64,000 nucleotides of DNA, taken from contig NZ_CP009517.1 in NCBI RefSeq assembly GCF_000970305.1, forward strand, positions 4,092,001-4,156,000, written 5' to 3'. Shown here piece by piece: positions 8,446 to 17,745 of this stretch. The stretch is from Methanosarcina barkeri 3 (GTDB taxonomy: Archaea; Halobacteriota; Methanosarcinia; Methanosarcinales; Methanosarcinaceae). Made by a program: the position numbers and the translations under genes. Position 1 is the first letter of the stretch. Every line of letters begins with the position of its first letter. Below the pieces are notes generated by a model that worked only from the letters and a program-made list of their open reading frames with translations, was not told where the DNA came from and did no database searches.

Positions 8446-8952
8446 GTGGATTCTGTTTTATTAGAAAAGAAAACGCTAACCCAGAGGAAACACGAATTGA
8501 TCAGAAAAGCCAGAGTAAATGACGTAGTTGTAATGAAACAAATCATCAATACTTATTCGAAGGAAGAGCTAATGCTCGCCCGTTCTCTGAGTGAGATGTA
8601 TGAGAACATCAGGGATTATTACGTCTGTGAGATTGATGGAGAAGTTGTAGGCTGTTGTGCCCTACATGTAGTGTGGGAAGACCTTGCAGAGATACTTGCT
8701 CTTGCCGTGAACCCGGTATGTGCAAGAAAAGGAATAGGTACAAAGCTTGTTTCTGCCTGTCTTGAGGATGCTAAAAACCTTGGTATGAAAGAAGTTTTTG
8801 CTCTTACTTACGTACCCGGCTTTTTCGAGACTCTGGACTTTAAGGTTGTAGACAAAAACAGCCTTCCTAGAAAGATATGGTCCGGCTGCTTGAGATGCCC
8901 TAAGTTTCCGGATTGTAATGAAATTGCTGTTATGAAGTCGGTTAATCCCTGA
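8446..8952 (+). CDS. GNAT N-acetyltransferase, N-acetylglutamate synthase-like
   Basis: Up to 168 aa; the GTG start at 8446 is uncertain and a TTG near 8497, just before IRKARVNDV, would match the usual family N-terminus. The GNAT core is clear: VVGCCALHV, then EILALAVNP, then the acetyl-CoA loop ARKGIGTKLV, then VFALTYVPGFF. The tail has LPRKIWSGCLRCPKFPDC. It resembles short ArgA-like acetyltransferases that make N-acetylglutamate, but members of the family differ in substrate and there is no arginine gene nearby. Confidence 0.72.
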   Translation: MDSVLLEKKTLTQRKHELIRKARVNDVVVMKQIINTYSKEELMLARSLSEMYENIRDYYVCEIDGEVVGCCALHVVWEDLAEILALAVNPVCARKGIGTKLVSACLEDAKNLGMKEVFALTYVPGFFETLDFKVVDKNSLPRKIWSGCLRCPKFPDCNEIAVMKSVNP

Positions 8953-9115
8953 ACTGCTTATGAAATCCATCTTCAGGATCTTTCTTTTCTATTTTTTGAA
9001 CATAAAGCTCGAAACTTGAAACTCGAAATTTGAAATACAGGATTTAAATTTGCAAGATTTAAAATAAATACAAATAGCCAAAGATCAAAAATTATTTATT
9101 CAGGTGGTTACATTT

Positions 9116-9129
9116 TTAGGCTATCCTAA
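9116..9129. promoter_or_regulatory. DtxR-type operator upstream of the regulator gene
   Basis: TTAGG-ctat-CCTAA, a perfect 5-bp-arm palindrome matching the core of the DtxR/IdeR iron box. It lies 41 bp before the start of a DtxR-family regulator followed by feoB, which implies iron-dependent autorepression of both genes. Confidence 0.75.
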
Positions 9130-9170
9130 TAACGGGTCTTGAATCAGGCATACGCTGGCGGGATGACGTA

Positions 9171-9836
9171 ATGCATATAGATCGATTTGAAGAATATCTT
9201 GAAACTATTCTCTATCTCATTAGAAAAAATCAGAGCCCTGCAAAGACAAAACAGATCTCTGAAGAACTCAATGTATCTCCGCCGAGCGTGACGGAAATGG
9301 TAAAAAAGTTACATTCTTCAGGGCTTGTAGAGTATACACCTTATCAGGGAGTTGAATTGACAAAGAAAGGAACTGATCAGGCTATCAAGATCAAAAGAAA
9401 ACACCAGGTACTTGAAACCTTCCTGGTTGATGTCCTTGATTTTGATAGGAAGGAAGCCCATAAAGAAGCCTGTGAACTTGAGCATGCAGTCTCGGATGCC
9501 GTACTTGAAAAGATCTACGAATTTCTGGGATGCCCCGAATATTGCCCTGACGGGAATCCTATCAATATTGATAAAAATAATATAAGGCAAGAGGAAAGTT
9601 TTATCCCGCTTGATGAAATGGAAGAAGGTAGTTCAGGCAAAGTTGCCAGAGTGACCCTTCCAAGAGAGACAAAAGAGCGTTTGACTTCCCTTGGTATTCT
9701 TACAGGAGAAGATATCGAGATTAGGAGAAAGCAGAAACAGGGCTGTATCTCGGTTATAGTGGTAGGATCAGAAATAGCTCTCGGAAGGGACATTGCAAAG
9801 AAAATATTCATAGCTCCAAAAAGCAAAAAAGTGTAA
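9171..9836 (+). CDS. DtxR-family metal-dependent repressor with FeoA-like C-terminal domain
   Basis: 221 aa. An N-terminal winged helix (about 8-65, SEELNVSPPSVTEMVKKL) is followed by the DtxR dimerisation and metal-binding region with HKEACELEHAVSD and the CPDG block, then an SH3/FeoA-like domain from about 150 (GKVARVTLPRETKERLTSLGI). It is expected to bind Fe(II) or Mn(II) and repress when metal is plentiful. It lies 47 bp before feoB, with a DtxR-box operator in its own promoter, so it probably controls ferrous iron import. No separate feoA gene is present next to it. Confidence 0.9.
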   Translation: MHIDRFEEYLETILYLIRKNQSPAKTKQISEELNVSPPSVTEMVKKLHSSGLVEYTPYQGVELTKKGTDQAIKIKRKHQVLETFLVDVLDFDRKEAHKEACELEHAVSDAVLEKIYEFLGCPEYCPDGNPINIDKNNIRQEESFIPLDEMEEGSSGKVARVTLPRETKERLTSLGILTGEDIEIRRKQKQGCISVIVVGSEIALGRDIAKKIFIAPKSKKV

Positions 9837-9883
9837 AAGTACGAGAAGGCATACAACTGGAACGGAGTAAAATAACCAGAGAT

Positions 9884-11863
9884 ATGACAGGAATTTCAAG
9901 TTCATGCTGCACTTCGGGAAGTGAAAGTAAGAACAAAAGTCCCTATGACCTTACAATAGCTTTCATAGGAAACCCAAGCGTTGGAAAAAGCGTATTCTTC
10001 AGTAGATTAACCGGGGTAGGTGTAGAGATCTCGAATTATCCGGGTACGACAGTTGCTCTTAAAAGGGGAATTGTAAAGGCTCGGGGAAAAACTATTGAAA
10101 TCGTTGACCTGCCAGGCATTTATTCTCTTGGGGTCACAAATGAAGATGAGAAAGTAACGAAGAAATTTCTGATTGAAGACAGGCCGGATGTTATAGTCAA
10201 TGTCGTTGACGCAAGCAGGCTTGAAAGGAATCTGTACCTGACTCTGCAGCTTCTGGAACTCGATATTCCGATGGTTGTTGCATTAAACCAGGTAGATCTG
10301 GCTGCAGACCTTGGAATTCTCGTTGATAAGGACGGACTCTCGGAACTTCTTGGCCTGCCTGTAGTGCCAACGGTTGCGACCTGGGGAATAGGGCTCGATG
10401 AGGTAATGCTTGTAGCCCTTGACGAACAGAATGAAAATCAGGAACACCACCAGGTAAAATATAGCCAGTGGATCCGGCAGGCTCTTTCTAGCCTTGACTA
10501 TGCTTTTCCCAACATACCGCCAATCGTAAAAATGGCAGCTCTACTAAATGATGCTGAGTTTGTAGAACTATGCTGTATGCCACCTGAGGCTAATGCCTTG
10601 CTCTCTTCTGCCAGGCGGTTAAGACAAAACCTGGAGATAGAACAGGAAATTTCAGTACCTGATACTGTTGCAAGAGATCTCTATGGAGAAACAGGATATA
10701 TTGTGGACAGCGTGGTTTCAAGGTTTGAACCTAAAAAAAATATAAGAGAAAGAATAGATGCCATCCTTACTTCCCCGAATTTCGGAATTGCAGTGCTCAT
10801 ATCTGCCCTGCTCTTTACTTTCCTTCTTGTTTTCCGGGTAGGCGGCTTCCTTGAGACCTGGATTGTGAATGAAATCTTTGAGCCTCATGTGATCCTTCCT
10901 GCCGAAGCCGCAACTTCGGGCATGTCACCTGTCATGAAAAATCTGATTGTATATTCTCTTCGGGGAGTAGAGGCAGGTTTTGCAATTGCCATTCCATACA
11001 TCGCAGTTTTTTACGCCATTCTTTCCATATTCGAGGATTCGGGTTATCTTACAAGAGCGGCTTTTCTGCTCGATAATCTGACGCATAAGCTTGGTCTCCA
11101 CGGAAGAGCCGTGATTCCGCTAGTTCTTGGCTTTGGTTGCAATGTTCCTGCAATTATGGCAGTGCATTCCCTTGGCACGCAGAGGGAAAGGAGGATAGCT
11201 TCTCTTCTTATAGCTCTAATTCCCTGCTCTGCACGGACCGTCATTATCCTGGGACTTGTTGGAACTTTCGTAGGTTTCTGGCCTGCAGTTTCAATCTATC
11301 TTATGGAGATTTTCATTATTGCTGGCATGGGTTTGATTCTGGGAAAGAGCCTGCCAGGACAGAGGAGTGGCTTCATCATGGAAATGACTCCTCTTAGAAA
11401 ACCGGAACTGAAATCTACCCTCAAAAAGACGTGGATGAAAAGTAGAGAGTTTTTGTATATTGCTTTCCCGCTTCTACTCGTTGGAAGCGCGTTTTTGGGA
11501 GTTGCCGATGCTCTTGGCCTTCTTTCAGTCTTCCAGGACTTTGTAGAACCTATATCCGTGGGTATGCTGGGCCTTCCGGCATTTGCGGTGACTGCTCTGG
11601 TTTTTGGGATACTTAGAAAGGAAATGGCTCTTCAGATTCTTGCAGTACTTGCAGGTACAGCCAATTTTGCAGCTGTAATGACACCTGTCCAGATGTACCA
11701 GTTTGCTGTAATTACAACCATTTATATGCCATGTGTGGCAACGATTGCAGTACTGAAGCACGAACTCGGAACAAAGGATACGGCTTTGATAGTTATTTTC
11801 ACTATACTACTGGCTATTGGAATGGGCATCCTGATCCGAATTTTTGGGCCTATTTTTCTATGA
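9884..11863 (+). CDS. feoB: Ferrous iron transport protein B
   Basis: 659 aa, normal for FeoB. The N-terminal G domain has G1 GNPSVGKS (29-36), G2 region NYPGTT (51-56), G3 DLPG (75-78) and G4 NQVD (135-138). A GDI-like helical region follows to about 260, and the rest holds two Gate motifs with about eight membrane helices (GCNVPAIMA, IPCSARTVII, FGILRKEMALQIL). It imports Fe(II) in a GTP-dependent way. Cys8, Cys9 and the poorly conserved first 20 residues are unusual but not diagnostic. Co-transcribed with the DtxR-like gene. Confidence 0.96.
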   Translation: MTGISSSCCTSGSESKNKSPYDLTIAFIGNPSVGKSVFFSRLTGVGVEISNYPGTTVALKRGIVKARGKTIEIVDLPGIYSLGVTNEDEKVTKKFLIEDRPDVIVNVVDASRLERNLYLTLQLLELDIPMVVALNQVDLAADLGILVDKDGLSELLGLPVVPTVATWGIGLDEVMLVALDEQNENQEHHQVKYSQWIRQALSSLDYAFPNIPPIVKMAALLNDAEFVELCCMPPEANALLSSARRLRQNLEIEQEISVPDTVARDLYGETGYIVDSVVSRFEPKKNIRERIDAILTSPNFGIAVLISALLFTFLLVFRVGGFLETWIVNEIFEPHVILPAEAATSGMSPVMKNLIVYSLRGVEAGFAIAIPYIAVFYAILSIFEDSGYLTRAAFLLDNLTHKLGLHGRAVIPLVLGFGCNVPAIMAVHSLGTQRERRIASLLIALIPCSARTVIILGLVGTFVGFWPAVSIYLMEIFIIAGMGLILGKSLPGQRSGFIMEMTPLRKPELKSTLKKTWMKSREFLYIAFPLLLVGSAFLGVADALGLLSVFQDFVEPISVGMLGLPAFAVTALVFGILRKEMALQILAVLAGTANFAAVMTPVQMYQFAVITTIYMPCVATIAVLKHELGTKDTALIVIFTILLAIGMGILIRIFGPIFL

Positions 11864-11864
11864 T

Positions 11865-11960
11865 TTCTTTATTCCGGTTTCTGTTTTGTTCTTTATTCCG
11901 GTTTCTATTTTGTTCTTTATTCCGGTTTCTATTTTGTTCTTTATTCCGGTTTCTGTTTTT
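11865..11960. repeat. 24-bp tandem array after feoB
   Basis: Four copies of ttctttattccggtttct(a/g)ttttg starting 2 bp after the feoB stop codon. No gene is visible from here to about 12170. Confidence 0.93.
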
Positions 11961-12171
11961 ATACTATGTTGCAAGTTTTCTTACCCAGACTTGCCTCAAA
12001 AGTAACTATCTTTCTTTACTTATTTATCTAAGTTTATGTGATTAATTTAGCAAAAGGAAATTTTTGCCATACCTGGCGCAACATTTATATATTAATAAAT
12101 GTGTTTCTTCTTTTCAAAAAATTCTGTTTTTATCGCAAACTATTAATATTTGATACATAGTGTTATTTCCG

Positions 12172-12411
12172 ATGACCCGAATTACCACTCACTTACACAA
12201 AAACGTGTTGAGTGTTATTATGGATATAATCGAAATGGACAATTTCCGCGAGCCTGAACTTGATGAGGTTCAATTTTTCCTTGAAAGCACCGGAACTCAC
12301 GGTTCCGTTGTTAATGAAGCTGCTGCGGAAATGGACTGTACCTCTTCCAAAATTCAATCGAGGGAGAATGTACTGGTCGATTTTAAGAGTTCCTTTTCGT
12401 CCATTAACTAA
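12172..12411 (+). CDS. doubtful small hypothetical protein
   Basis: 79 codons from the ATG at 12172 (MTRITTHLH...). A TATA-like element tttatatattaata lies about 80 bp upstream, but no clear ribosome site precedes the start and the composition is unremarkable. An antisense frame of similar length overlaps it. No family recognised. Listed because a promoter-like element and an open frame coincide in an otherwise empty stretch. Confidence 0.25.
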   Translation: MTRITTHLHKNVLSVIMDIIEMDNFREPELDEVQFFLESTGTHGSVVNEAAAEMDCTSSKIQSRENVLVDFKSSFSSIN

Positions 12412-12669
12412 CACTTCCCTTAAGGATATTCTCCCTTCTTGAAATCCAACTCTTTAACTCTTTTATTTTAAGTTAAACTTGGGTTTCATGTACTTATTTT
12501 ACAGTTTATGAACCATTTTTCTGGATTTCCCTATAAATTTATCGGGATTTAAATACTACCCTCACTCGATTTTTTCAGGCATGCAAGAACTGTACAAGTA
12601 TTCTATTTATTACTTTTATCATGCATATATCGAAAAATATTTATATAAATTTTCGACCAAGTTATTCCC

Positions 12670-12840
12670 CTTTTGCTTCTTAATTTTCTTTTGCTTCCTA
12701 ATCTTCTTTTGCTTCCTAATCTTCTTTTGCTTCCTAATCTTCTTTTATTTCCTCAATCCTCTTTTGTCTTTAATTTTCTTTTGTTCCCTAACCCTCTTTT
12801 GTCCCTTGATCCCTTTTAGTCCTCTTCTATTGTTTCCTTG
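12670..12840. repeat. 18-bp pyrimidine-rich tandem array
   Basis: The unit ttcttttgcttcctaatc is repeated about three times exactly and then drifts (ttcttttgtccctaacc) for about 100 bp more. The open frame running through it is a product of the repeat, not a gene. Confidence 0.9.
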
Positions 12841-12984
12841 AAAAATCAGTTTCCGCTTCGGGAAGTTTTATATCACAGTTTTTGTGCATCTCCAGCACGA
12901 TACGGAGCATTTCGGCAAAAATTAAATAAAAAGATTTTTGTTCCTCTTTGTAGGAGTTAGAAAAGGCAGGAAAAACTATCGATT

Positions 12985-13025
12985 ACCATATATATTTAAA
13001 GTAAGATTACATGTACTTTGTACAT
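12985..13025 (+). promoter_or_regulatory. putative promoter and palindrome upstream of the smc gene block
   Basis: A TATA-like run catatatatttaaag (about 12987-13001) is followed by a perfect palindrome ATGTAC-ttt-GTACAT at 13011-13025, close to where transcription would start. The coding sequence begins at 13144. The rest of 12842-13143 shows nothing else. Confidence 0.45.
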
Positions 13026-13143
13026 ATTATTTAAATTCCTATGATCTAATCAATTTAATTATTATTGTGCTGACTGCTTTATCACCAGAAAATTCCGGGC
13101 AGTCAGAAAATCGGAACCCGAATTTATCATAAGAGGTACTTTT

Positions 13144-14160
13144 ATGAGAACTGGACAGAGGGATGTGCACAATACACCGCTTAAAAGGCGATTATCGGTA
13201 ACCTATGAGGAGCTTGAGACTCTCAAGAAATCGATTAAGGTTTCGGTTCTCAATGAACTGCGGGCCGAAATGGAAAATGTTTCCGATCAGGACTCCATCA
13301 AAGATCTTGTCCTTTCCGAAATCAGAACAGAGCTTATGGGAATTCCTAATCCTGCCTTACTCAAGGCTTCAATCCTGAACGAATTAAGAACAGAATTGAA
13401 AGCATCAGGAGAAAATGACTCGGGAACAGCTGACAGGAAACTTAGGGAACTTGGAAGCATTCAGGATGGGCTTGTCCGCGAGTTGCTTGACCAGAAAACG
13501 ATAATTAAAAAACTGGAAACACAGATAGGAGATCTTGCTAAACAACTGGATGATGCAAAAAAAACTGCTCCGGTTGCTCCACCTTCTGTAGTCCCGTCTT
13601 CTCCTTCTACAGTTCCATCTTCTATTACTCTGACTCTTCCTGAAGACCCTCTTGACCTTCCGCCTCTTTCCAGAAAAGCCAAACCGAAACCTGAGCTTAA
13701 AAAAGAAAAACCGGCATATAGACTGGGTCAATTTAAGGAAGCTCCTGCCTCCCTGCCAGGTATAGGCGCAAAAGTTCAGCTAAAACTCAGAGAAATTGAG
13801 CCGGCAGATCTTGACAGAGAGGAAGCCGAAACTAAGTGTGAATATATTATTGCAGAAAGTGGTGATAAAAGAGGGCTTAGAGGCATTCTTAGACAGGGAC
13901 ACTCAGTTAGAGAACCTGCCAGGCAACAGCAGCCGATCAAAACACAGTTCAGGCAGCCATCCCCAGTACCTTCGTTACGTGAAAGACAGCCTTCTACTGA
14001 TAATACCGGCCCTACGAATCAACCCGCAGATGATTATAAATGTGAGTATATAATTGCTGAGAGGCCTTCGAAAAAGCATTTCATAGAAGAGTCAGTGGAC
14101 GTGCGGGACAACGAAGATGCCGAAGTTATCACATGTAGCCGGAAAAAAAGATCTCGGTGA
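13144..14160 (+). CDS. unrecognised coiled-coil/linker protein heading the smc operon
   Basis: 338 aa, ATG with GAGGT ribosome site 8 nt upstream. Residues about 20-145 are helical, with related segments around VSVLNELRAEM, LVLSEIRTEL and ASILNELRTEL, then a heptad-like stretch LLDQKTIIKKLETQIGDLAKQL. Residues 145-185 are Pro/Ser-rich. The C-terminal third carries an identical 8-residue motif twice, KCEYIIAE (about 229 and 299), separated by a Gln/Pro-rich linker. No membrane helix. It ends 57 bp before smc on the same strand. I do not recognise the family; a role with SMC-ScpAB is inferred from position only. Confidence 0.8.
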   Translation: MRTGQRDVHNTPLKRRLSVTYEELETLKKSIKVSVLNELRAEMENVSDQDSIKDLVLSEIRTELMGIPNPALLKASILNELRTELKASGENDSGTADRKLRELGSIQDGLVRELLDQKTIIKKLETQIGDLAKQLDDAKKTAPVAPPSVVPSSPSTVPSSITLTLPEDPLDLPPLSRKAKPKPELKKEKPAYRLGQFKEAPASLPGIGAKVQLKLREIEPADLDREEAETKCEYIIAESGDKRGLRGILRQGHSVREPARQQQPIKTQFRQPSPVPSLRERQPSTDNTGPTNQPADDYKCEYIIAERPSKKHFIEESVDVRDNEDAEVITCSRKKRSR

Positions 14161-14217
14161 AATAAAGCTTAAAACGACAGAAACATTCTCAAAAACGTAA
14201 GATTACAGAGGCATTCT

Positions 14218-17200
14218 GTGTATATAAAAGAGATTGAATTTGTTAACTTTAAGTCTTTCGGAAAAAAAGTAAAGATTCCCTTTTATAATGACTTTACTAC
14301 AATTTCGGGTCCGAACGGGAGTGGGAAGTCTAACATAATAGACGGGATTCTTTTTGCACTCGGGCTCACAAGTTCAAGGACTCTTCGTGCTGAAAAACTT
14401 ACCGATCTGATTTATAACGGCGATGCGTCAAAAAAGCCTGATTTTGCTCAGGTTACGATCCGTTTTGATAACTCTGACCATAAGTTACCTTTAGAGCTTG
14501 ATGAAGTTGAGGTCTCAAGAAAGATCCGGCGGACAAAAAGCGGGTACTACAGCTATTTTTATTTCAATGGAAAAGCCGTAAGTCTTGGAGAGATCCATTC
14601 CCAGCTTGAAAAAGCCGGAATAACGCCTGAAGGCTACAATGTGGTTATGCAGGGAGATGTAACGCAAATTATCTCCATGACCTCCGTAGAAAGAAGAAAG
14701 ATTATAGACGAAATCGCAGGAGTTGCGGAGTTTGACGAACGAAAGCAAAAGGCACTTGATGAACTGGAAGTTGTAAGGCAGCAAATCGAACGAGTGGATA
14801 TAATCCTTGAAGAGGTACGCACTCAGTTAGAAAAACTTGCAGGGGAACGGGACCAGGCCTTAAAATACCAGGCACTCAAGGCTGAAAAAGTAAAATTTGA
14901 AGGATATCTCCTGCTTTCCAAACTCAAGGACGCCAGGGCTGAACTGCAAAATATTGATAAGGAACTCACAGGCAAGGAAGAACACCTTGAAAAAGTCCAG
15001 CTACTCCTGAACGAAAGAATGAAGGAACTTCAAGCTCTTGAAGAAAACCTGGAAGAGCTTTCAGTCGAAATCCGAAAGAAAGGAGAGGATGAACAGCTTC
15101 AGGTTAAGAGGGAGATCGAAGAAATAAAGGGAGAAATTTCTCGCTGCGTAGATAGTATAGAGCTTTCGGAATCCGAACTTGAAGAAGCTGACTCACGACG
15201 CAGGAAAGCCTTTGTAGAAATCGATTCCACCAAGGGCAAGGTAAGGGAACTAGAAGAAAAGATTGAAGCCGAAAACCTGAGAAAAGAAAGCATTTCTTCA
15301 GAGCTTTCCGAGCGTAAAACGGAACGCATGCTGCTCCAGAGCAAGATTGCGGATGTAGACGCAAAATTTGCTGCTACACGGGATGAGCTCATGACTGTCA
15401 GGAAGAAACTGGAAGATGTAAAAAATGAAAAAAACGAGCTGATCCGAACAGAGGACCGACTTCTTGACACACTCAGGAGAAAATCATTGGAACTTCGGGA
15501 GATCGAAAACCAGATTCGAGACGCTGAAGCAGCAGTTGCTACTTCTGACAGTGATACGCTTTCTGTCAGGTACGAGCTTGAAAAGCTTTCCGAAAATCTG
15601 GAATCTCTTATTCGGGACCGTGATGATATCGAAAGCAGCCATTTCAGGATAAAGGAAGATATAAGGAAACTTGAAAACAAACTCCACAGCCTCCAGCAGG
15701 AGTACACAATCACGGAGGCAAGAGTGCGGGCATCTGAACAGGGCGGAGGCTATTCCAGGTCTGTGGAAATGGTAATAGGGGCTGCTAGGCAGGAAGATCT
15801 TTTTGGAATTCACGGGACCATTGCCCAGCTTGGAAGAGTGGACAGGCAATACTCAATAGCTCTGGAAGTTGCTGCAGGAAACCGAATGCAGGCAATTGTT
15901 GTGGATACTGATGCCGATGCTGCCGAAGCAATCGAATACCTGAAGCGTAGGAAAGGAGGAAGAGCTACCTTCCTTCCCCTCAATAAAATGAAAGAGCCCA
16001 GGCGGCTTGAAAACCTGAGTTACGAAGATGGAGTAATAGGGTACGCAATTGACCTTATTCAGTTTGATTCCGATTTTGAACCTGCTTTCTGGTATGTTTT
16101 TCAGGACACTCTTGTTATGGAAAACCTTGCAAGTGCCCGTCGCCTCATGGGAAAGGCGAGAATGGTAACCCTTGAAGGCGAACTTCTGGAAAAAAGCGGA
16201 GCAATGGTAGGAGGATCAGTTTCCTCTAAATCAGGAGCTTCTTTTGCGGCTGCAGAAAAAGATAAACTGCTTGAACTTGCAGAGGAGATCAGGTCCCTGG
16301 ATGCAAGCCGGAGTGCAGCCATAAGCAAGCAGGACAGTATTGAAAGCCATCTTTTCGAGCTTAGCAGGAAAATTCGAGACTGTGAAGCTACGATCTCAAG
16401 AAAAGAGAACCAGCTTGAGGAAATTTCAGGCAGGGAAGCAAAACTTGCTGAACTTCTTGAATTCAAACAGGCCGACCTTAAATTAATCGAGGAGTCCAGA
16501 ACCGAACTCGGAACTGAAATGGAAAAGGTATCTGCAGAGAAATCCGACAAAGAAAAGATCGTATCCGAGCTTGAGGAGCAGATCTCAGGGCTTGAAACTA
16601 AACTTGCTGATTCCCCTCTGCCTGAAATCAACAAAAAAATCGAATTCGTTGACGAAGAACTCCGCAGGCTAGATGGCCGAATACGGGATACTGAAGCCAC
16701 ATTAAACGCCTTGCAGCTTGAAAAAGAGTATACCGAACAGAAAATTACTGAAGCAAAGGAAGTTATCAGGGAACTTGATGAGAAGAAAGCTTCAAGAATG
16801 GAGAAAGTTAATTATCTAAAGATAAAAATAAAGGAGTTTGAAGAAAAGCTTGAAGAAAAGAAAGTCAGGGAGGTTGAACTTTCGGATGAACTACTAGGTC
16901 TTCAGCAAGAACGGGAAAAAGTTCAGGTTGAATACAATGCGGTCAAACGCAGGGTAAGTATTGCCTCAACCACACTTGAAAAAGCGAAGCAGCAGGTTCT
17001 TACGCTCACAGCTACTAAAAATGCGCTCTTAGATCAGGAAAAGCAATTTGCCGAAGAAATCCTGAAAAGAGGCATAGAAGAGACTGACGAAGTCCCTAAT
17101 TACGAAACTGTTTATATGCGGATTCAGGCAATCGATGAAGCCCTCAGGCAACTCGAGCCCGTAAACATGCGAGCAATTGACGAGTATAATGAGGTACAGT

Positions 17201-17745
17201 TAAGGCTTTCGGATTTGCAGGGAAAGCGGGATACTCTATTTACCGAAAGAGAGCAGCTCCTTGAGCGCATTGAACAGTATGAGCATTTAAAGCGAGATGC
17301 CTTTATGGAAGCTTATACAAGCATTAATTCCAACTTCAAGGAGATTTTCCATGAGCTTTCTGACGGGATGGGTGAACTCTTGCTTGATGACCCTGATGAC
17401 CCTTTTGCAGGAGGAATGACACTTCGGGCACAGCCAAAAGAAAAAACTCTCCAGAGGATCGAGGCAATGTCCGGAGGGGAAAAGAGTCTTACTGCACTTG
17501 CTTTCATTTTCGCGATCCAACAATACCGTCCTGCTCCTTTCTATGCTTTTGATGAAATTGATATGTTTCTGGACGGCTGGAACGTGGAGAGGGTTTCAAG
17601 GCGCGTTAAAACCTCAGGATCAAAAGTCCAGTTTATTGTTGTTTCCTTAAGAAAACCTATGATCCAGGCCGCATCCAGGACAATAGGGGTTACAATGCAG
17701 GAAAATAATCTCACAAGCATTACCGGAGTGAGACTTAATGGCTGA
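14218..17745 (+). CDS. smc: Chromosome segregation SMC ATPase
   Basis: 1175 aa, GTG start. Head motifs: Walker A GPNGSGKS (31-38) at the N-terminus; signature MSGGEKSLTALA and Walker B FYAFDEID near 1083-1117 at the C-terminus. Two long coiled coils (about 165-500 and 665-1000) flank a hinge with the Gly-rich sequence GRVDRQYSIALEVAAGNR. SMC dimers with ScpA and ScpB extrude or tether DNA loops. The residues after Walker B are MFLDGWNV, where bacterial SMCs usually have AALD. The gene overlaps scpA by 8 bp, so the two are translationally linked. Confidence 0.97.
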   Translation: MYIKEIEFVNFKSFGKKVKIPFYNDFTTISGPNGSGKSNIIDGILFALGLTSSRTLRAEKLTDLIYNGDASKKPDFAQVTIRFDNSDHKLPLELDEVEVSRKIRRTKSGYYSYFYFNGKAVSLGEIHSQLEKAGITPEGYNVVMQGDVTQIISMTSVERRKIIDEIAGVAEFDERKQKALDELEVVRQQIERVDIILEEVRTQLEKLAGERDQALKYQALKAEKVKFEGYLLLSKLKDARAELQNIDKELTGKEEHLEKVQLLLNERMKELQALEENLEELSVEIRKKGEDEQLQVKREIEEIKGEISRCVDSIELSESELEEADSRRRKAFVEIDSTKGKVRELEEKIEAENLRKESISSELSERKTERMLLQSKIADVDAKFAATRDELMTVRKKLEDVKNEKNELIRTEDRLLDTLRRKSLELREIENQIRDAEAAVATSDSDTLSVRYELEKLSENLESLIRDRDDIESSHFRIKEDIRKLENKLHSLQQEYTITEARVRASEQGGGYSRSVEMVIGAARQEDLFGIHGTIAQLGRVDRQYSIALEVAAGNRMQAIVVDTDADAAEAIEYLKRRKGGRATFLPLNKMKEPRRLENLSYEDGVIGYAIDLIQFDSDFEPAFWYVFQDTLVMENLASARRLMGKARMVTLEGELLEKSGAMVGGSVSSKSGASFAAAEKDKLLELAEEIRSLDASRSAAISKQDSIESHLFELSRKIRDCEATISRKENQLEEISGREAKLAELLEFKQADLKLIEESRTELGTEMEKVSAEKSDKEKIVSELEEQISGLETKLADSPLPEINKKIEFVDEELRRLDGRIRDTEATLNALQLEKEYTEQKITEAKEVIRELDEKKASRMEKVNYLKIKIKEFEEKLEEKKVREVELSDELLGLQQEREKVQVEYNAVKRRVSIASTTLEKAKQQVLTLTATKNALLDQEKQFAEEILKRGIEETDEVPNYETVYMRIQAIDEALRQLEPVNMRAIDEYNEVQLRLSDLQGKRDTLFTEREQLLERIEQYEHLKRDAFMEAYTSINSNFKEIFHELSDGMGELLLDDPDDPFAGGMTLRAQPKEKTLQRIEAMSGGEKSLTALAFIFAIQQYRPAPFYAFDEIDMFLDGWNVERVSRRVKTSGSKVQFIVVSLRKPMIQAASRTIGVTMQENNLTSITGVRLNG

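Noticed and set aside
12581-12841. 86-codon Phe/Leu/Ile/Cys-rich frame
   Set aside because: It is made almost entirely of the 18-bp tandem array and has no signal of selection as protein.
15099-16700. long Ser-rich frames antisense to smc
   Set aside because: Mirror images of the Glu/Lys/Leu-rich coiled coil; the smc frame is unambiguous.
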